Source: Mycolicibacterium sp. YH-1 (GTDB lineage Bacteria; Actinomycetota; Actinomycetes; Mycobacteriales; Mycobacteriaceae). Taken from it: a DNA stretch of 64,000 nucleotides. The stretch lies in the NCBI RefSeq assembly GCF_022557175.1, contig NZ_CP092915.1, positions 2,604,001 through 2,668,000 of the forward strand, written 5' to 3'. The position numbers and the translations under genes were made by a program. The notes under the pieces are model-generated. The model did no database searches, was not told where the DNA came from, and was given only the letters and a program-made list of their open reading frames with translations. Of the stretch, positions 16,853-26,133 are shown in pieces; position 1 is the stretch's first letter; every line of letters starts with the position of its first letter.

Positions 16853-16874
16853 ATCCGCTCCTTGGGTATGCAAA

Positions 16875-16895
16875 TCGTACTTCTATAGAGTACGA
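16875..16895 (-). promoter_or_regulatory. Inverted-repeat operator at the abiEi promoter
   Basis: TCGTACT (16875-16881) and AGTACGA (16889-16895) form a 7-bp inverted repeat with a 7-nt AT-rich spacer. On the minus strand the left part contains TACTCT, a TANNNT -10 box. It sits 23-43 bp ahead of the GTG start, where an AbiEi dimer would block transcription. Confidence 0.55.
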
Positions 16896-16935
16896 AATGC
16901 ATAGTCACTGGCGCAAGGCTTGCTCCGCGTGCCAC

Positions 16936-17796
16936 TCACCCTGACGTCGACTCCTCCTCACCGGGAGTCACGATCATCGGCACCTGCAGGACCCGCAGGA
17001 TTCTGGCGGCCGTGGAACCGATGAACAGGCGGCGGGGCGGGGCTAGCCGGCTGGAGCCGAGCATCAGCAGATCGCCGTCCTGCCAGTCGAGCTCTTCGAC
17101 GGCGGCTTCGATCGTCGCACCGTCGGCGACGACGGCCGTCACGTCGGCGCCCTCGGGCAGGGCCGCCTGCACGGATTCGAGGGTGGCGTTGGCGTGTGCA
17201 CGGGCAGCCTCGACACCCTGCTCGCCGTGTTTGTCCAGCGCGACGAGTGACACCAGGCGCAGGGGCGCCCCGGTCGCCCTGCTCACACCCACTGCCATCT
17301 CGAGGAGTCGACGCGCGCCGGGACGGTCACCGATGGCACACGTGACGGCACGGACGCGTTGTACGTCGGAGTGCCGGGTGCCTCGCGGAGCCACGGCCAC
17401 TGGGACCGGCGCGAAGTGCAGCAGGTCGTCGACGAGTGAGCCGAGCGACAGGCTCCCGACCAGTCCGCCCCCCGATCCGCCGACCACGATGGCCGCGGCC
17501 TCGAGCCGAACTGCTTCCGCGCTGAGTGCGCCGGCGACCGATTCCTCGACGAGGATCGCGCCCTGAGCCGGCACGTCGTCGGGCACGAGGCGCATTGCCT
17601 CGTCGAGCCACGCCGAACCCCGTTCGGCGAGTACGTCGTGGAACTTGTCCGACGTGACGCGTGGAGTCGTCACATCGTCAGGGGCCAGGACCATCCGCAG
17701 TTCCAGTTCGGCACCGAGGGTGCGGGCGAGCCGAACACCGAGTGAGACAGCGTCCGCGCCACCAGATGTCGCGAGATATCCGACGAGGAGCTTCAT
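16936..17796 (-). CDS. Tandem universal stress protein (two Usp domains)
   Basis: The 286-aa protein consists of two Usp folds. The first starts MKLLVGYLATSGGADAVSLG and ends with GGSGGGLVGSLSLGSLVDDLL. The second ends with MLGSSRLAPPRRLFIGSTAA. Both show the GxxG-x9-G(S/T) nucleotide-binding pattern, although it is looser in the second. The start ATG overlaps the stop of the upstream permease (ATGA), so the stress protein probably modulates or follows that transporter. The pair matches Rv2319c-Rv2320c (rocE) as I recall the H37Rv map. Confidence 0.86.
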   Translation of the reverse strand: MKLLVGYLATSGGADAVSLGVRLARTLGAELELRMVLAPDDVTTPRVTSDKFHDVLAERGSAWLDEAMRLVPDDVPAQGAILVEESVAGALSAEAVRLEAAAIVVGGSGGGLVGSLSLGSLVDDLLHFAPVPVAVAPRGTRHSDVQRVRAVTCAIGDRPGARRLLEMAVGVSRATGAPLRLVSLVALDKHGEQGVEAARAHANATLESVQAALPEGADVTAVVADGATIEAAVEELDWQDGDLLMLGSSRLAPPRRLFIGSTAARILRVLQVPMIVTPGEEESTSG

Positions 17797-19199
17797 CGCG
17801 GCTCACCCGCCTTGCCGTGCTCGATGTGGGGGATCGGGGTGCCCTCCTCGGCGAGGGTCTCCTCCTCCATATTCATGGTGAGAGGCTTGCGCAACCCGCG
17901 GGTGGCGTACACCAGCACTATGAGGCCGACGACGAACCAGATCGCGCCGTAGAGGAGCGCGTCGACGTGCAGGTTGAGCCACAGCACCACTGTCAGAGAC
18001 ATGCCGATGACCGGCAGCACGATGTTCGTGAGGATCTCCGCAGGCGTGTTCCGCTTCTTCAACCGGACGGCGTAGTACAGGAGCACGGTCAGGTTGACGA
18101 CGGTGAACGCGATCAGCGCGCCGAAGTTGATCATCGCGGACACGAACTCGAGCGTGAAGTTGACCGCCAGCAGTGACACCGCGCCGACGATGAGCACCGC
18201 GTGCAAGGGGGTCAAGAATCTCGGGTGGATGTAGGACAGGAATCGTGGGATCCGTCCCGTGCCGTTGCGTCCCATGACGTAGATCAGTCGAGAGACGCTG
18301 GCGTGCGAGGACAGGCTCGACGCGAACATCGCGGCGAGCGCGGCTGACACGAACAGGATCTTGAAGAACTCGCCGCCGACCTTGAGCGCGAGTTCCGGGA
18401 GTGTGTCGTCGGTGACCTCGAAACCGTCGAGCGTGGGGAAGGCGGCCTGGGCGAACCACGCGCCGAGGAAGAAGATCGCGCCGCCGATCAGCAGCGCGAG
18501 CACGATCGCCTTCGGCACAGTGCTCGGCGACTTGGCCTCCTCGCTGTACATCGTGATCGCGTCGAACCCGATGAAGGAGAAGCACACCACCGTGGCGCCC
18601 GCGGCGACCGCACCCATGTTCACACCCGCGTGATAGAGCGGTTCGAGCGTGAACACCGTGCCCTGGCCCAGGCCGTTGCGTATCTGCATGTACGCGAGCA
18701 CGATGAACACGCCGATCAGCACGACCTGGAAGACGACGAGTACACCGTTGATGTTCGAGGTGCCCTTGATGCTCCAGGCGTTGAGCGCGGTGACGATGCC
18801 GACGTAGACGAGGACGAATATCCACGACGGCGCCTCGGGGAAGAACGACTCGAAGTAGATCCGGCCGATGACGGCGTTGACCATCGGCAGCAGCAGGTAG
18901 TCGAGCAGCGAGGACCAGCCGACGAGGAACCCGACGTTGGGGTGGATCACCTCCGAGGCGTAGGTGTACGCCGATCCCGCCGACGGATAGACACGTGTCA
19001 TCCGGCCATAGCTGATCGCGGTGAAGATCATGGCGATCAGCGCGACGATGTAGGCGAGCGGGACCACACCGTCGGTCTCGCCCGAGACGATGCCGAACGT
19101 GTCGAACACCGTCATCGGGGTCATGTAGCCGAGACCGAGGCCGACGATCGCCCACAAGCCGAGCGAACGCCCGAGATGCGGAGTGCTGGATGGTTGCAC
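17793..19199 (-). CDS. APC-superfamily amino acid permease, RocE-like
   Basis: The 468-aa protein starts at GTG 19199 (VQPSSTPHLGRSLGLWAIV) behind AAAGG. It has about 12 helices; helix 1 carries GLGLGYMTPMTVF and the protein contains GATVVCFSFIGFDAITMYSEEAKSP split across two helices, typical of APC carriers. Cationic amino acid transport is suggested by synteny with M. tuberculosis rocE. The arginine/ornithine catabolic genes I recall beside rocE there are not here. It is coupled to the Usp gene by a 4-bp overlap. Confidence 0.82.
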   Translation of the reverse strand: MQPSSTPHLGRSLGLWAIVGLGLGYMTPMTVFDTFGIVSGETDGVVPLAYIVALIAMIFTAISYGRMTRVYPSAGSAYTYASEVIHPNVGFLVGWSSLLDYLLLPMVNAVIGRIYFESFFPEAPSWIFVLVYVGIVTALNAWSIKGTSNINGVLVVFQVVLIGVFIVLAYMQIRNGLGQGTVFTLEPLYHAGVNMGAVAAGATVVCFSFIGFDAITMYSEEAKSPSTVPKAIVLALLIGGAIFFLGAWFAQAAFPTLDGFEVTDDTLPELALKVGGEFFKILFVSAALAAMFASSLSSHASVSRLIYVMGRNGTGRIPRFLSYIHPRFLTPLHAVLIVGAVSLLAVNFTLEFVSAMINFGALIAFTVVNLTVLLYYAVRLKKRNTPAEILTNIVLPVIGMSLTVVLWLNLHVDALLYGAIWFVVGLIVLVYATRGLRKPLTMNMEEETLAEEGTPIPHIEHGKAGEPR

Positions 19200-19391
19200 G
19201 CGAGCGCCTTTCAGTCGACAGTTCGTTCGGGTCACACGGTGCGACAGTGGGCGTCGTCGTGAACCTCGGACGATCACGCTATCCCTGAGAGGGCGACCGC
19301 CGCGCGGTATTAGCGTGCCCGCGGAAGTCCGAGTTGTCCTGTCCTCACGGCAAGTTCACAGCAGACTCGCAGCTAGGTGCTGGCTGTCGGC

Positions 19392-21881
19392 TTAGAACGC
19401 CGGCGCGCCCGGGGGAGGTGGCTCCGGCGGGGGAGGCGGTGGCGGCGGTGGCGGCGGTGGTGGTGGAGCTAGGCCAGGGATCGTTATCGGCGGCAGCCCG
19501 GGGATCAGGATGACGTTCTCAGGTGGCGGTGGTGGGACCCCGGGCGGGGGTGGAGCATCCGGAGGGGGAATGAAGACAGGGGGTGGCACATAGCCGGTGC
19601 TGGTGTTGATCGTGATGATCGAGCCGGGGATGGTCCTGCCGCGTGGGGTCGTTCCGACCACGGCACCCTTCGAGGCGCTGTTGTTGACCGGCGTGGGTTG
19701 GTCGGCGACCTGGAAACCGGAGTCCTGCAGCCGTTTACGCGCCGCGTCGAGCTTCAGTCCTGTCACACTGGGTACCTCGCTGCCGGGGCCGCCGTCGACG
19801 TAGCGTGGGTCGGTGGGCGGCATGACCACGGGCCCGAAATCGTCGGCGATCGGATTCATCGCCCGATACCAGGTCAGCGCCGGCTCGGTGCCGCCAAACA
19901 GATCGCCGTCACCGCACTTGCGCAACGGGTACGAGCACAGACCTGACGGCGTGGAGGAGTCGTCGAAGATGTAGTTCGCGGCCGCGTACTGGTTGGTGAA
20001 GCCAAGGAATCCCGACGACCGATGCGACTCGGTGGTGCCGGTCTTGCCCGACATCGGCAGCGTCCAGCCCACCGAACCCGCTGCACCCGTGGCAGTTCCA
20101 CTCGTGTGGTCCTTGCCCAGCGCATTGGCCAGCGTGTTGGCAAGGCCCTCGGGTACCGCCTGTTCGCACGGCGCAGTGTCGAGGCCCACTTCCTTGCCGT
20201 TGCGGTCGAAGACCTTGTCGATCGGTGTCGGTGGGCACCAGACGCCGCCCGAGGCCAGCGTCGCTCCGACATTGGACAACTCGAGCGCATTGAGCTCGAG
20301 AGGACCGAGCGTGAAGGACCCGATGTTCTGCCGCTTGACGTAATCGGCGATGCTCTCGTCGGAGTCCGGCTGATAGGCGTGGGCGCTGCCCGGTTCGGCG
20401 TACGACCTCAACCCCAGCCGGACCGCCATATCCACTGCGCGCGGCACCCCTATCTGGGAGATGAGTTTGGCGAATGCCGTGTTGGGCGACTGGGCCAGCG
20501 CGTCAGTAACACTCAACGGACTGGAGTACGCCCTGGCGTTTCTCACACACCAGGTCTCGCGCGGACACCCGGGGGTGTCACTGCTGCCGAGGCCCTTGCC
20601 CTGAAATGACGAGGGGACGTCGAGTTGAGCACTGATCCCCATCCCCATGTCGAGCGCGGCGGCAGTGGTGAAGATCTTGAATATCGACCCGGCACCGTCG
20701 CCGACCAGGGAGAAGGGTTGCGGTTGCACAGTCTGGTTGGCGTTGAGGTCGAGCCCGTAAGTGCGGTTATCTGCCATCGCGATCACCCGGTGCGCGTCCT
20801 TGCCCGGCCTGATCACGCTCATCACACTCGCGACGCCGTCGGCGGTGGGGTCTGCCGCCCTGTCGACTGCCGATTTCACGCTGGCCTGCACCGTGGGGTC
20901 GAGGGTGGTGCGGATCAAGTAGCCGTTGCGCGCGACCTCCTCCTTGCTCAGGCCTGCGCGCGCGAGGTAGTCAAGGGCGTACTCGCAGAAGAACGCGTTG
21001 TCTCCCGCGCCTATGCAACCCTGCGGCAATGGGTCGACCGCTGGGAGAACTCCCAGCGGCTGGGCCTTGGCGGCACGGAGTTCGTCAGCCCTGTCGGGCA
21101 GATACTCGATCATGGCGTCGAGCACGGTGTTGCGTCGCTCCAGGGCACCGTCCGGGTTCGTGTACGGATTGAGCATGCTGGTGGATCTGAGCAGGCCGGC
21201 GAGCAGTGCCGCCTGCTGCCAATTGAGCTGGCGGGCATCGATGCCGAAGTACGTGCGCGCCGCGTCCTGTACGCCGAAGGCGCCGTTGCCGAACGACACC
21301 AGGTTCAGATAGCGCGCCAAGATCTCCGACTTGGGGAGTTCCTTGTCCAGGGCCAGGGCTATCCGGATCTCGCGCAGCTTGCGTGCTGGGGTTATCTCCA
21401 CCGCGGCCCGACGCTCCGCGTCTGTTTTCGCCTTGACCAGAAGGTTGTAGTTCTTCACGTACTGCTGCTCGATGGTTGATCCGCCACGCATCTGGTCGAC
21501 GCCCCGCATGTAGCCGAAGAGTCCGTTCAGCGTCCCCTGTAGATCCACCCCATTGTGTTCGACGAAGCGTTTGTCCTCGATCGATACGATCGCCAGCTTC
21601 ATGGTGTCGGCGATCCGATCGCTGGGCACCACCCATCGTCGCTGCTCGTACAGCCAGGCAATCGGCCTGCCCGCGGCGTCGACCATGGTGGAGACGGTCG
21701 GTGCGTCGCCCTGCAGCACCTCCGACGAGTCCTGCGCCACCATGTTGGAAAGTCGCGATGTCAACATCCCGACGCCCCCGACGACGGGGAATAGCAGTGC
21801 GGCCGTGAGAAACCCGGCCAGCACACAATGTGTGGCCAGTTTGGCAACCGTAGCCCCCCACCCCGGGCGCGGGTCGGACAT
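19392..21881 (-). CDS. Bifunctional class A penicillin-binding protein with PASTA domain (PonA2/PonA3-like)
   Basis: The 829-aa protein has an N-terminal membrane helix (VLAGFLTAALLFPVVGGVGM) and a glycosyltransferase domain with SIEDKRFVEHNGVD and RGGSTIEQQYVKN. The transpeptidase has SIFK near residue 399, SPN and SGKTGTT near 611. One PASTA repeat (EVPSVTGLKLDAARKRLQDS) follows, then a proline-rich tail with a run of 14 prolines. It polymerises and cross-links peptidoglycan outside the membrane. PonA2 itself usually sits beside other genes, so a paralogue of PonA3 type is plausible. This last point is inference. Confidence 0.88.
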   Translation of the reverse strand: MSDPRPGWGATVAKLATHCVLAGFLTAALLFPVVGGVGMLTSRLSNMVAQDSSEVLQGDAPTVSTMVDAAGRPIAWLYEQRRWVVPSDRIADTMKLAIVSIEDKRFVEHNGVDLQGTLNGLFGYMRGVDQMRGGSTIEQQYVKNYNLLVKAKTDAERRAAVEITPARKLREIRIALALDKELPKSEILARYLNLVSFGNGAFGVQDAARTYFGIDARQLNWQQAALLAGLLRSTSMLNPYTNPDGALERRNTVLDAMIEYLPDRADELRAAKAQPLGVLPAVDPLPQGCIGAGDNAFFCEYALDYLARAGLSKEEVARNGYLIRTTLDPTVQASVKSAVDRAADPTADGVASVMSVIRPGKDAHRVIAMADNRTYGLDLNANQTVQPQPFSLVGDGAGSIFKIFTTAAALDMGMGISAQLDVPSSFQGKGLGSSDTPGCPRETWCVRNARAYSSPLSVTDALAQSPNTAFAKLISQIGVPRAVDMAVRLGLRSYAEPGSAHAYQPDSDESIADYVKRQNIGSFTLGPLELNALELSNVGATLASGGVWCPPTPIDKVFDRNGKEVGLDTAPCEQAVPEGLANTLANALGKDHTSGTATGAAGSVGWTLPMSGKTGTTESHRSSGFLGFTNQYAAANYIFDDSSTPSGLCSYPLRKCGDGDLFGGTEPALTWYRAMNPIADDFGPVVMPPTDPRYVDGGPGSEVPSVTGLKLDAARKRLQDSGFQVADQPTPVNNSASKGAVVGTTPRGRTIPGSIITINTSTGYVPPPVFIPPPDAPPPPGVPPPPPENVILIPGLPPITIPGLAPPPPPPPPPPPPPPEPPPPGAPAF

Positions 21882-21978
21882 GGCGTCAAGAGTAGGACGT
21901 TGAGGGTCCCGTGGTGTGCAGATCGCCCGCGTTTCATCAAGCGCGTCGGGGTCTCGGCGCGATCCTTCCCGAGTTCGG

Positions 21979-22014
21979 CTGCTCCACCGACCCCTCGCAG
22001 GGTCGGTGGAGCAG
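21979..22014 (-). terminator. Strong hairpin downstream of the aldehyde dehydrogenase operon
   Basis: CTGCTCCACCGACCC (21979-21993) and its exact complement (22000-22014) make a 15-bp stem with a 6-nt loop. It lies 76 nt after the aldehyde dehydrogenase stop and 98 nt before the PBP gene on the same strand. No T-run follows, as is common in mycobacterial terminators. Confidence 0.6.
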
Positions 22015-22089
22015 TCGAATCACTCTGTATGGGAACCGCTTTCGCGGCGTTGTGCGTGACCTCGCGGCCCGACGCGACGGACTAGGCGC

Positions 22090-23469
22090 TCACAGCGGCA
22101 CCGAGCGGATCAGCTTGTGATTGATGAACTCTCGGATTCCGAGTGCTCCCAGCTCACGGCCTGAACCCGAACGCTTCGTCCCGCCGAACGGCAGGTTCGC
22201 CGCATCGAGGCCGACGCCATTGATGTAGACCATGCCGGTGTCGAGCGCGTCGGCAACTCTGCCCGCCTGCGCCGCATCACCGGTGAAGACATACGACCCG
22301 AGTCCGTAGGGCGTGTCATTGGCGATCTGCACGGCATCGTTCTCGTCGGCCGCGCGGTACACGATCGCGACGGGGCCGAAGAGCTCCTCGCGGTGCACCG
22401 GGTTGCTCGCGGCGACATCGGCCAGCACTCCGCACGTGTGGAAGGCGCCGTCGCGTGAACTCCTCAGCAGCGCAGTCGCGCCCGCCTCGATCGCCCGGTT
22501 CACCTGTGACTCAAGGATCTCAGCCGCGCGCACCGAGGACAGCGGGCCGATGGTCGTCTGCTCGTCCATGGGATCGCCCGGCGTCACAGCGGCGAGCTTA
22601 TTGACGAAGCTCTCCACGAAGTCGTCGTACACGCTGTCGACGACGATGATGCGCTTGGCGCCGTTGCACGACTGGCCGGTGTTGTCCAGGCGCGCCTCGA
22701 CCGCCGCGTCGACCGCTGCCGGGACGTTCGTGGCATCGAGCACCAGGAACGGATCGGAACCGCCGAGCTCCAGGACGACCTTCTTGACCGACCCGCCCGC
22801 GATGCGCCCGACCACCGCGCCGGCACGTTCGGACCCCGTGAAGCTCACCCCGGCGATTCGAGGGTCCTCGATCACACCGGCGAGGTCGTTCTCCGAGGCC
22901 AGGATCCTGGCGAAGACGCCATCGGGTGCCGCCGCCGCGGCGAAGGCCTCGGCAATCCTGCGGGAGGACTCCACACACTGCGGCGCCGGCTTGAGCAGCA
23001 CGGTGTTGCCCACCGCGAGACTCGGCGCCGCGAACCTGGCGACCTGGTAGTACGGGAAGTTCCACGGCATGATGCCGAGGACGACGCCGATGGCCTGCTT
23101 CCTGATGAGTGCGCTGCCGTCGCCGTCGGCGAGCTCGATCGGCTCGTCGACCAACATGCTCTCAGCGTTGTCCGCGTAGTAGTCGTAGATGTCGGCACTG
23201 AACTCCACCTCAGCACGCGCCTGGGCGATCGGCTTACCCATCTCGCGGACCGCCGTCTCGGCGAGTTCATCCAGTCGGTCGCGGTGGAACTGCGCGACCT
23301 GCCGCAACACCGCCGTCCGCTCGCCGAGGGGGCGACCGGCCCAGGGCCTTTGCGCCGCGTGTGCGGTGCGGACGGCGGTCTCGAGTTCGGCGGCGCTCGC
23401 GAACGGATGCGGGACGCCAGCCTCGCCGGTGGCCGGATTCACGACCTGAAAGGGAACTGCTGAGGACAT
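22090..23469 (-). CDS. NAD(P)-dependent aldehyde dehydrogenase
   Basis: The 459-aa protein starts at ATG 23469 (MSSAVPFQVVNPATGEAGVP). It shows MPWNFPYYQVARFAAPSLAVG, the catalytic glutamate in LELGGSDPF near residue 233 and the nucleophile cysteine in NTGQSCNGAKR near residue 267. The C-terminal GGTKRSGSGRELG is also typical. It resembles the succinate-semialdehyde dehydrogenase (GabD1) subgroup, but specificity is unproven. As last gene of the kinase-lyase operon it would oxidise the aldehyde released by the lyase to an acid. It follows the permease by 53 nt. Confidence 0.85.
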   Translation of the reverse strand: MSSAVPFQVVNPATGEAGVPHPFASAAELETAVRTAHAAQRPWAGRPLGERTAVLRQVAQFHRDRLDELAETAVREMGKPIAQARAEVEFSADIYDYYADNAESMLVDEPIELADGDGSALIRKQAIGVVLGIMPWNFPYYQVARFAAPSLAVGNTVLLKPAPQCVESSRRIAEAFAAAAAPDGVFARILASENDLAGVIEDPRIAGVSFTGSERAGAVVGRIAGGSVKKVVLELGGSDPFLVLDATNVPAAVDAAVEARLDNTGQSCNGAKRIIVVDSVYDDFVESFVNKLAAVTPGDPMDEQTTIGPLSSVRAAEILESQVNRAIEAGATALLRSSRDGAFHTCGVLADVAASNPVHREELFGPVAIVYRAADENDAVQIANDTPYGLGSYVFTGDAAQAGRVADALDTGMVYINGVGLDAANLPFGGTKRSGSGRELGALGIREFINHKLIRSVPL

Positions 23470-23522
23470 CTTCGATCTCCAGGGTTGAGAGTTGTGGATC
23501 TGGGACAGCGAGTCCTTGGGCG

Positions 23523-24998
23523 TCAGCCCACGGGCTGTCCCTCGGTGGCCGCTCCGTCGTCGAGCTTGTCGTAGAGGTCTGGGCGACGGGATCGGATGAT
23601 CATCGCCCCGACAGCCCCGATCACGAACGACGCCAGCACGAAGCCCATGACGCCGTAGGCCTGGGCCTGGGTTCCGGTCAGCAGGCTGAAGTTGGTGACG
23701 ACGAGCACCAGGATCACCCCGAGGCCCAGTGTGGACACGGCCGGCGCGATGACGGTGTGCCACACGCCCTTACCGGTGTCGACCCGGCGGAAGAACACCA
23801 GCATCGCGACGCTCACCAACGTCATGAGGATGACGACACCCAACGACGATGCCGCGCCAGCCAGCGTGAACACGACGGTGACCGGATCGAGTCCCGCGGC
23901 GATCGCGGCGATCAGGCAGGCGGCAGCGAAGGCCGACACCAGCAGTGACGCTCGCGACGGCGCGTGGTGCTTCGTGCTGACCTCGCCGAATGCTGCTGGA
24001 AGGACGTTCTTTTGGGCGAGTGCGAAGACGTACCGGGTCACGATGTTGTGGAACGACAGGGCGCAGGCGAAGAAGCTGGTCACGAGCAACACGCGGGCGA
24101 TATCGGCCAGGATGGCGCCTGCGACACTCCCCATCAGGTTGAGCACGACGTTCTCGGGGTCGTCTGCTGAGGCTTGAACCACGGTGTCGACGCCAACGCC
24201 TGCGACAACACACCACGCGGAGACCGCCGAGAAGAGGCCGATGACGATGACGGCGACATAGGTTGCCCGCGGGATGGTGCGGTCCGGGTCGCGTGCCTCG
24301 TTGCGAAACACCGCTGTCGCCTCGAAGCCGATGAAGCTGTAGAACGCGAACATCACACCGAGGGCCGGGACGCCCGCCCCGAGGGTGCTCAGCGGCACGG
24401 ACAGAGATGAGCCAGCGCTACCGCTGTGGACGAACACCCCGATGTTCATCGCCACCACAACGATGATCTCGAGAACGAGCGCGACGACCAGAACCTTGGA
24501 ACTCAGCTCGATGTCGCGGTAGCCGAGGAGCGCGACGAGCGCGAGAAGCCCCAGTGAGAACACCCACCACGGAATACCGGTGGACAGGAGGTTCTCTGTC
24601 GCCACGCCGAAGTACGCAGTGACGCCTATGAGCAACATCGAGTAGGAGCAGACCGCGACCGCCGCCGCCCCCGTCCCGGTGATGCGTCCCAGACCGGCCT
24701 GGATGTACGAGTAGAACGCGCCCGCATTGGGAACGTAGCGGCTCATCAGCGTGAACCCGACCGAGAACACCCCCAGCAGGACGGTGCACACCAGGAAGTA
24801 ATACGGTGCGCCACCGTTACCGCTCTGGGCGATCAGGACCGGCAGGTTGGCGGCGACCACAGCCAGCGGCGCAGCCGCCGCGACCACCATGAAGACGATC
24901 GAGGGAACACCCAGGTTGCGGCTGAGCAGGGAGAGCGGCGCGGTACCTTTCGGCGTGCCTGCCTCGGCGATCGGAGCTGAAGAGTTCGGACTGTCCAT
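23523..24998 (-). CDS. APC-family amino acid/amine permease
   Basis: This 491-aa integral membrane protein has about 12 helices. Helix 1 begins LGVPSIVFMVVAAAAPLAVV and helix 3 has SRYVPNAGAFYSYIQAGLGR. Later comes FAFYSFIGFEATAVFRNEARDPDRTI in two adjoining parts, the APC consensus around helix 6. It sits between the alcohol dehydrogenase (28-nt gap) and the aldehyde dehydrogenase, so it probably imports the compound that this operon degrades, such as an amino alcohol or amino acid. Confidence 0.85.
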   Translation of the reverse strand: MDSPNSSAPIAEAGTPKGTAPLSLLSRNLGVPSIVFMVVAAAAPLAVVAANLPVLIAQSGNGGAPYYFLVCTVLLGVFSVGFTLMSRYVPNAGAFYSYIQAGLGRITGTGAAAVAVCSYSMLLIGVTAYFGVATENLLSTGIPWWVFSLGLLALVALLGYRDIELSSKVLVVALVLEIIVVVAMNIGVFVHSGSAGSSLSVPLSTLGAGVPALGVMFAFYSFIGFEATAVFRNEARDPDRTIPRATYVAVIVIGLFSAVSAWCVVAGVGVDTVVQASADDPENVVLNLMGSVAGAILADIARVLLVTSFFACALSFHNIVTRYVFALAQKNVLPAAFGEVSTKHHAPSRASLLVSAFAAACLIAAIAAGLDPVTVVFTLAGAASSLGVVILMTLVSVAMLVFFRRVDTGKGVWHTVIAPAVSTLGLGVILVLVVTNFSLLTGTQAQAYGVMGFVLASFVIGAVGAMIIRSRRPDLYDKLDDGAATEGQPVG

Positions 24999-25026
24999 CG
25001 TGCATGTTCCTTAGGGGTCGGTCGAA

Positions 25027-26133
25027 TCAGTTCTGATCCGGGATGAGCAGGGTGCGCAGTGCGGCGCCGGTGGCGAGTTCCTCCAGTGCGGCCGCGGCGT
25101 CCTCCAATGGGCGCCGCGCTGTGACGAGTTCGTCGATCTTGAGGTCGCCCGCCATGTAGCGATCCACGAGTTCCGGGAAGTCGATCGCCGGGCGGACGCT
25201 GCCGTAGTTCGAGCCGAGGATCCGCTGGTCGGCCTCCGCGAGCACCAGTGGCTCAAACGACGCCGTGGCGCCAGCCTCTGGAAGCCCGACGACGACTGCG
25301 GCCCCGCCGAGACCGAGCATGCGGATGGCCTGCTCGGTGGTGGTCGTCTTACCGATCGCGTCGAAGACGTAGTCGGCACCGTCGGGGAGGATCTCGCGAA
25401 GCGCCGCAACGGGATCGACCTTGGATGCGTCGATCTCATCGGTGGCCCCAAGGGTGAGGGCGAGTTCCGTCTTCTGAGGCTGGACGTCGATGGCGACGAT
25501 CCGGCTCGCACCCGCCATACGCGCACCCTGCACGACGGACAGACCCACGCCACCGCAGCCGATGACAGCGACAGTTGCGTCCTTCTCGACCTGTGCGGTG
25601 TTGGTCACGGCGCCGACGCCGGTGGCGATCGCACAGCCGATGAGACAGATGACGTCCAGCGGCGCGTCCTTGCGCACGCGAATGGCACCGCTGGCGGGCA
25701 CGATCGCCTCCTCGGCGAACGAGGACACCCCCTGGTAGTGGAAGATCGACTCACCGTTGTGGCGAATCCGCGAGGTGCCGTCTTGGAGAACGCCGCCGGG
25801 GGCGACGAGATTCATCGCCACCGAGCACCGGGCCACATGACCTGCCATGCAGTACCGACACTCGTTGCACGGCGCGACCCACGACAGCACCACGTGGTCC
25901 CCGACGGCGAGATCCGTGACGCCAGGGCCAAGTTCGGTCACCGTGCCACTGCCCTCGTGGCCCAGAACCATTGGCACCGGTAGCGGCCACTCGTTGCGAA
26001 TGATGTGCAAGTCGGAGTGGCAGACGCCGGTTGCGGCGATCTTGACCCTGACCTCACCGGGGCCCGGCTTGTCGAGCTCCACATCAGCCAGCTCGACCTC
26101 GCCCGACTTGCCTGAGAACAACACTGCGCGCAC
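25027..26133 (-). CDS. Zinc-dependent alcohol dehydrogenase (MDR family)
   Basis: The 368-aa protein starts at GTG 26133. Catalytic-zinc ligands are GVCHSDLH and GHEGSGTV. The structural-zinc loop CNECRYCMAGHVARC has all four cysteines. The Rossmann motif is AVIGCGGVGLSVVQGARMAG, followed by acidic IVAIDV, which suggests NAD(H). It overlaps the PLP enzyme by 1 bp. In the proposed pathway it could interconvert an aldehyde with its alcohol, or oxidise a hydroxyl group of the substrate. The class III-like layout might also point to a special cofactor. Confidence 0.86.
   Translation of the reverse strand: MRAVLFSGKSGEVELADVELDKPGPGEVRVKIAATGVCHSDLHIIRNEWPLPVPMVLGHEGSGTVTELGPGVTDLAVGDHVVLSWVAPCNECRYCMAGHVARCSVAMNLVAPGGVLQDGTSRIRHNGESIFHYQGVSSFAEEAIVPASGAIRVRKDAPLDVICLIGCAIATGVGAVTNTAQVEKDATVAVIGCGGVGLSVVQGARMAGASRIVAIDVQPQKTELALTLGATDEIDASKVDPVAALREILPDGADYVFDAIGKTTTTEQAIRMLGLGGAAVVVGLPEAGATASFEPLVLAEADQRILGSNYGSVRPAIDFPELVDRYMAGDLKIDELVTARRPLEDAAAALEELATGAALRTLLIPDQN

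Noticed and set aside
19420-19470. Poly-proline codon run taken as a simple-sequence repeat outside a gene
   Set aside because: It is the in-frame proline-rich tail of the PBP, a usual feature of PonA-type mycobacterial proteins.
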